Positions 40,573 to 41,824 of a stretch of DNA of 41,824 nucleotides are shown here, one piece after another. The notes beneath the pieces are model-generated. The model was given only the letters and a program-made list of their open reading frames with translations. It was not told the DNA's origin and made no database searches. The stretch's first letter is position 1, and each line of letters begins with the position of its first letter. The translations under genes and the position numbers were made by a program. Source of the DNA: Solimicrobium sp. (GTDB lineage: Bacteria; Pseudomonadota; Gammaproteobacteria; Burkholderiales; Burkholderiaceae_D); contig JAJNBE010000012.1 in assembly GCA_021155915.1 (NCBI GenBank), positions 1-41,824 of the forward strand. Direction: 5' to 3'.

Positions 40573-41824
40573 TCACTTCACACTAATACCGATAAGTGAC
40601 GCCATTTGCTTCGGCAAAATTTTTACTCCCAGCTGAATGGCTTTTTCTTGGATAAGTAGATTAGTGTAATAGCTGGTGACCATGATGGTATGGCTTATGC
40701 CGCATTCTTCGATAATCTGCAGGCCATTTTTATTCTGGTGTAGTAGTTCGTAATCGCTCAAAAAAATCACGCGCTCTTTTTCGAGAGAATTCAGCGTACT
40801 TAAAAAATTTAAAACGCCTTGACCTTGCTTAAAATGATGCACGGTTAAGTCCAAATTACTCTGCAAATAAGAAGCAAGACGTGTATCCCAAGCACCGTGA
40901 ATGGATTCTTCATCGTCTAAAATGACGACTATGCTGTTTGGAGAAAGAGCGAGCGATTGTGCGCACCAATCCGGTGCGGTGATGCGTGGGAAAGTGAGCT
41001 GAATCTTCGTGCCCTGACCCGGTGTGGACTGCACCCCTATCGTTCCCTGGTTTTGGTCTAAAGTGTCCCAGACTTGCTGCAGTCCTAAGCCATGTCCGTT
41101 GCGTTTTCCCTCTGTAAATTTGTGATGTCGCATTATTTTCTCGACAAGGTCGCCTGGCATTCCCCGGCCGGTGTCGTGTATGGTTACCATTACCGAATTG
41201 GTATCCAAGCCTAATCTGACCGTAACCTGGCCAGCGTCTAAATGGGCAATAGCATCGACGGAATTATTGATTAAGTTCGACAAAGAACGGCGAAACTGAC
41301 TGGCCTGTAGATGAGCAAAAGCAAATTGAGCATCGGGAGTTATATCGGCTTCCAACCTCACGGTGAGGTTACTATATTGTGCTTTTTTTTCACTTAATAG
41401 CTGACTGATCAAATCCGATATCAATACATGTTGGCGTGCCTCTGAATCAAGTCCGGAATTTGGTTTCTCGCTTCGATAGGTACTTAACAAATTATTGGCG
41501 ATATCTAAAATGCTTTCCATCGCTCTTTTAATCACCGTGCGTTTGTTCTCGGGTAATTCATCACACAATTGCACCATCATACTTAAGGCACTTAATGGAG
41601 AGCTGATGTCGTGAGCAACTTTGTGAGCCAGCGTGATTAGTTTCTCTTGTTCTTGTAAGGCTGCTCTTTGTTGTTCTATTTCCAGTTTTCGTAATTCGGC
41701 TTCTCGTCGCTCGGCTTCCTTTTGCGAACTGATGTCTACATCGACGCCGAGAATGCCTATCACCTCACCTGCGCGGTCAAAAATCGGCATTCTATTAGTT
41801 GAAAGATGCACGATTTTCCCGTCA
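40573..41824 (-). CDS. PAS sensor histidine kinase with C-terminal receiver domain, paralog 2 (N-terminus beyond window)
   Basis: 417 residues are visible; the frame is open at the window edge (DGKIVHLSTNRM), so the PAS domain start is missing. The visible part follows paralog 1 without gaps over most of its length: H in AHDISSPLSAL, N-box LSNLINNSVDAI, G1 HDTGRGM, G2 NGHGLGLQQ, receiver motifs VVILDDEES, FLSDYELL, VTSYY and KILPK. All phosphotransfer residues are kept. The DNA of the two genes is nearly identical in stretches, for example the segments starting at 39226 and 41366. It is a tandem duplication, with differences concentrated in the receiver domain and around the G1/G2 boxes. Confidence 0.9.
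   Translation of the reverse strand, partial: DGKIVHLSTNRMPIFDRAGEVIGILGVDVDISSQKEAERREAELRKLEIEQQRAALQEQEKLITLAHKVAHDISSPLSALSMMVQLCDELPENKRTVIKRAMESILDIANNLLSTYRSEKPNSGLDSEARQHVLISDLISQLLSEKKAQYSNLTVRLEADITPDAQFAFAHLQASQFRRSLSNLINNSVDAIAHLDAGQVTVRLGLDTNSVMVTIHDTGRGMPGDLVEKIMRHHKFTEGKRNGHGLGLQQVWDTLDQNQGTIGVQSTPGQGTKIQLTFPRITAPDWCAQSLALSPNSIVVILDDEESIHGAWDTRLASYLQSNLDLTVHHFKQGQGVLNFLSTLNSLEKERVIFLSDYELLHQNKNGLQIIEECGISHTIMVTSYYTNLLIQEKAIQLGVKILPKQMASLIGISVK

Noticed and set aside
1..41824. CRISPR arrays, tRNA/rRNA genes, integrases, transposases, toxin-antitoxin or phage-defence genes
   Set aside because: None seen; the only regular direct repeats are the LRR units, and no cas, integrase or transposase motif is present.

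Overview
The window looks like the chromosome of a gammaproteobacterium with a host-associated or amoeba-associated lifestyle, most likely in or near the Legionellales/Coxiellaceae. This is inferred from three things: the gene order FmdB-DUF502-aspS-nudB, a eukaryote-like F-box/leucine-rich-repeat gene at the left edge, and gamma-type housekeeping genes in a moderately AT-rich background. No rRNA, tRNA, CRISPR array, transposase or phage gene was recognised.

Left part (1-17824). An F-box plus GALA-like LRR gene, open at its 5' end, is followed by a block read entirely on the minus strand. In transcription order the block contains four groups. The first is FmdB-like protein, DUF502 membrane protein, AspRS, NudB, a YbhP-like phosphodiesterase and a ClsB-like phospholipase D enzyme. 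The second is a beta-oxidation operon (acyl-CoA dehydrogenase, FadN-like bifunctional enzyme, thiolase, enoyl-CoA hydratase/isomerase). The last is a three-gene ABC importer of the TrpXYZ type (binding protein, permease, ATPase). A stretch of about 1 kb without genes, carrying two REP-like hairpins, separates this block from the next.

Middle part (17825-34071), all on the plus strand. This is a surface-polysaccharide cluster. rfbBDAC makes dTDP-L-rhamnose and galE supplies galactose-type sugar nucleotides. Wzm/Wzt form an ABC exporter, and Wzt has a long C-terminal domain of the carbohydrate-binding type. A 990-residue methyltransferase-GT4-GT2 fusion, four further glycosyltransferases (several rhamnosyltransferase-like) and two SDR-family sugar enzymes complete it. 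Many junctions are 4-bp stop/start overlaps, so the cluster behaves as one or a few operons. The simplest reading is a rhamnose-rich O-antigen-like polymer made in the cytoplasm and exported by the ABC route. The methyltransferase domain of the fusion is a candidate for chain modification or termination.

Right part (34072-41824). A small exported protein with a molybdopterin-oxidoreductase-like fold is followed by a convergent RIO1-type kinase. Then comes a secreted protein that looks like a metallophosphoesterase whose metal-binding motifs have been replaced. Last are two tandem paralogous soluble PAS/histidine-kinase/receiver proteins on the minus strand, the second cut by the window end. 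Two copies of a 120-135 bp dispersed repeat, at about 13.75 kb and 36.14 kb, are the only repeat family seen at distant sites.

The most unusual items are the F-box/GALA-like LRR protein, the MTase-GT4-GT2 fusion beside Wzm/Wzt, the pseudo-metallophosphoesterase, and the duplicated hybrid kinases. All functional names rest on reading motifs by eye; no database search was possible.
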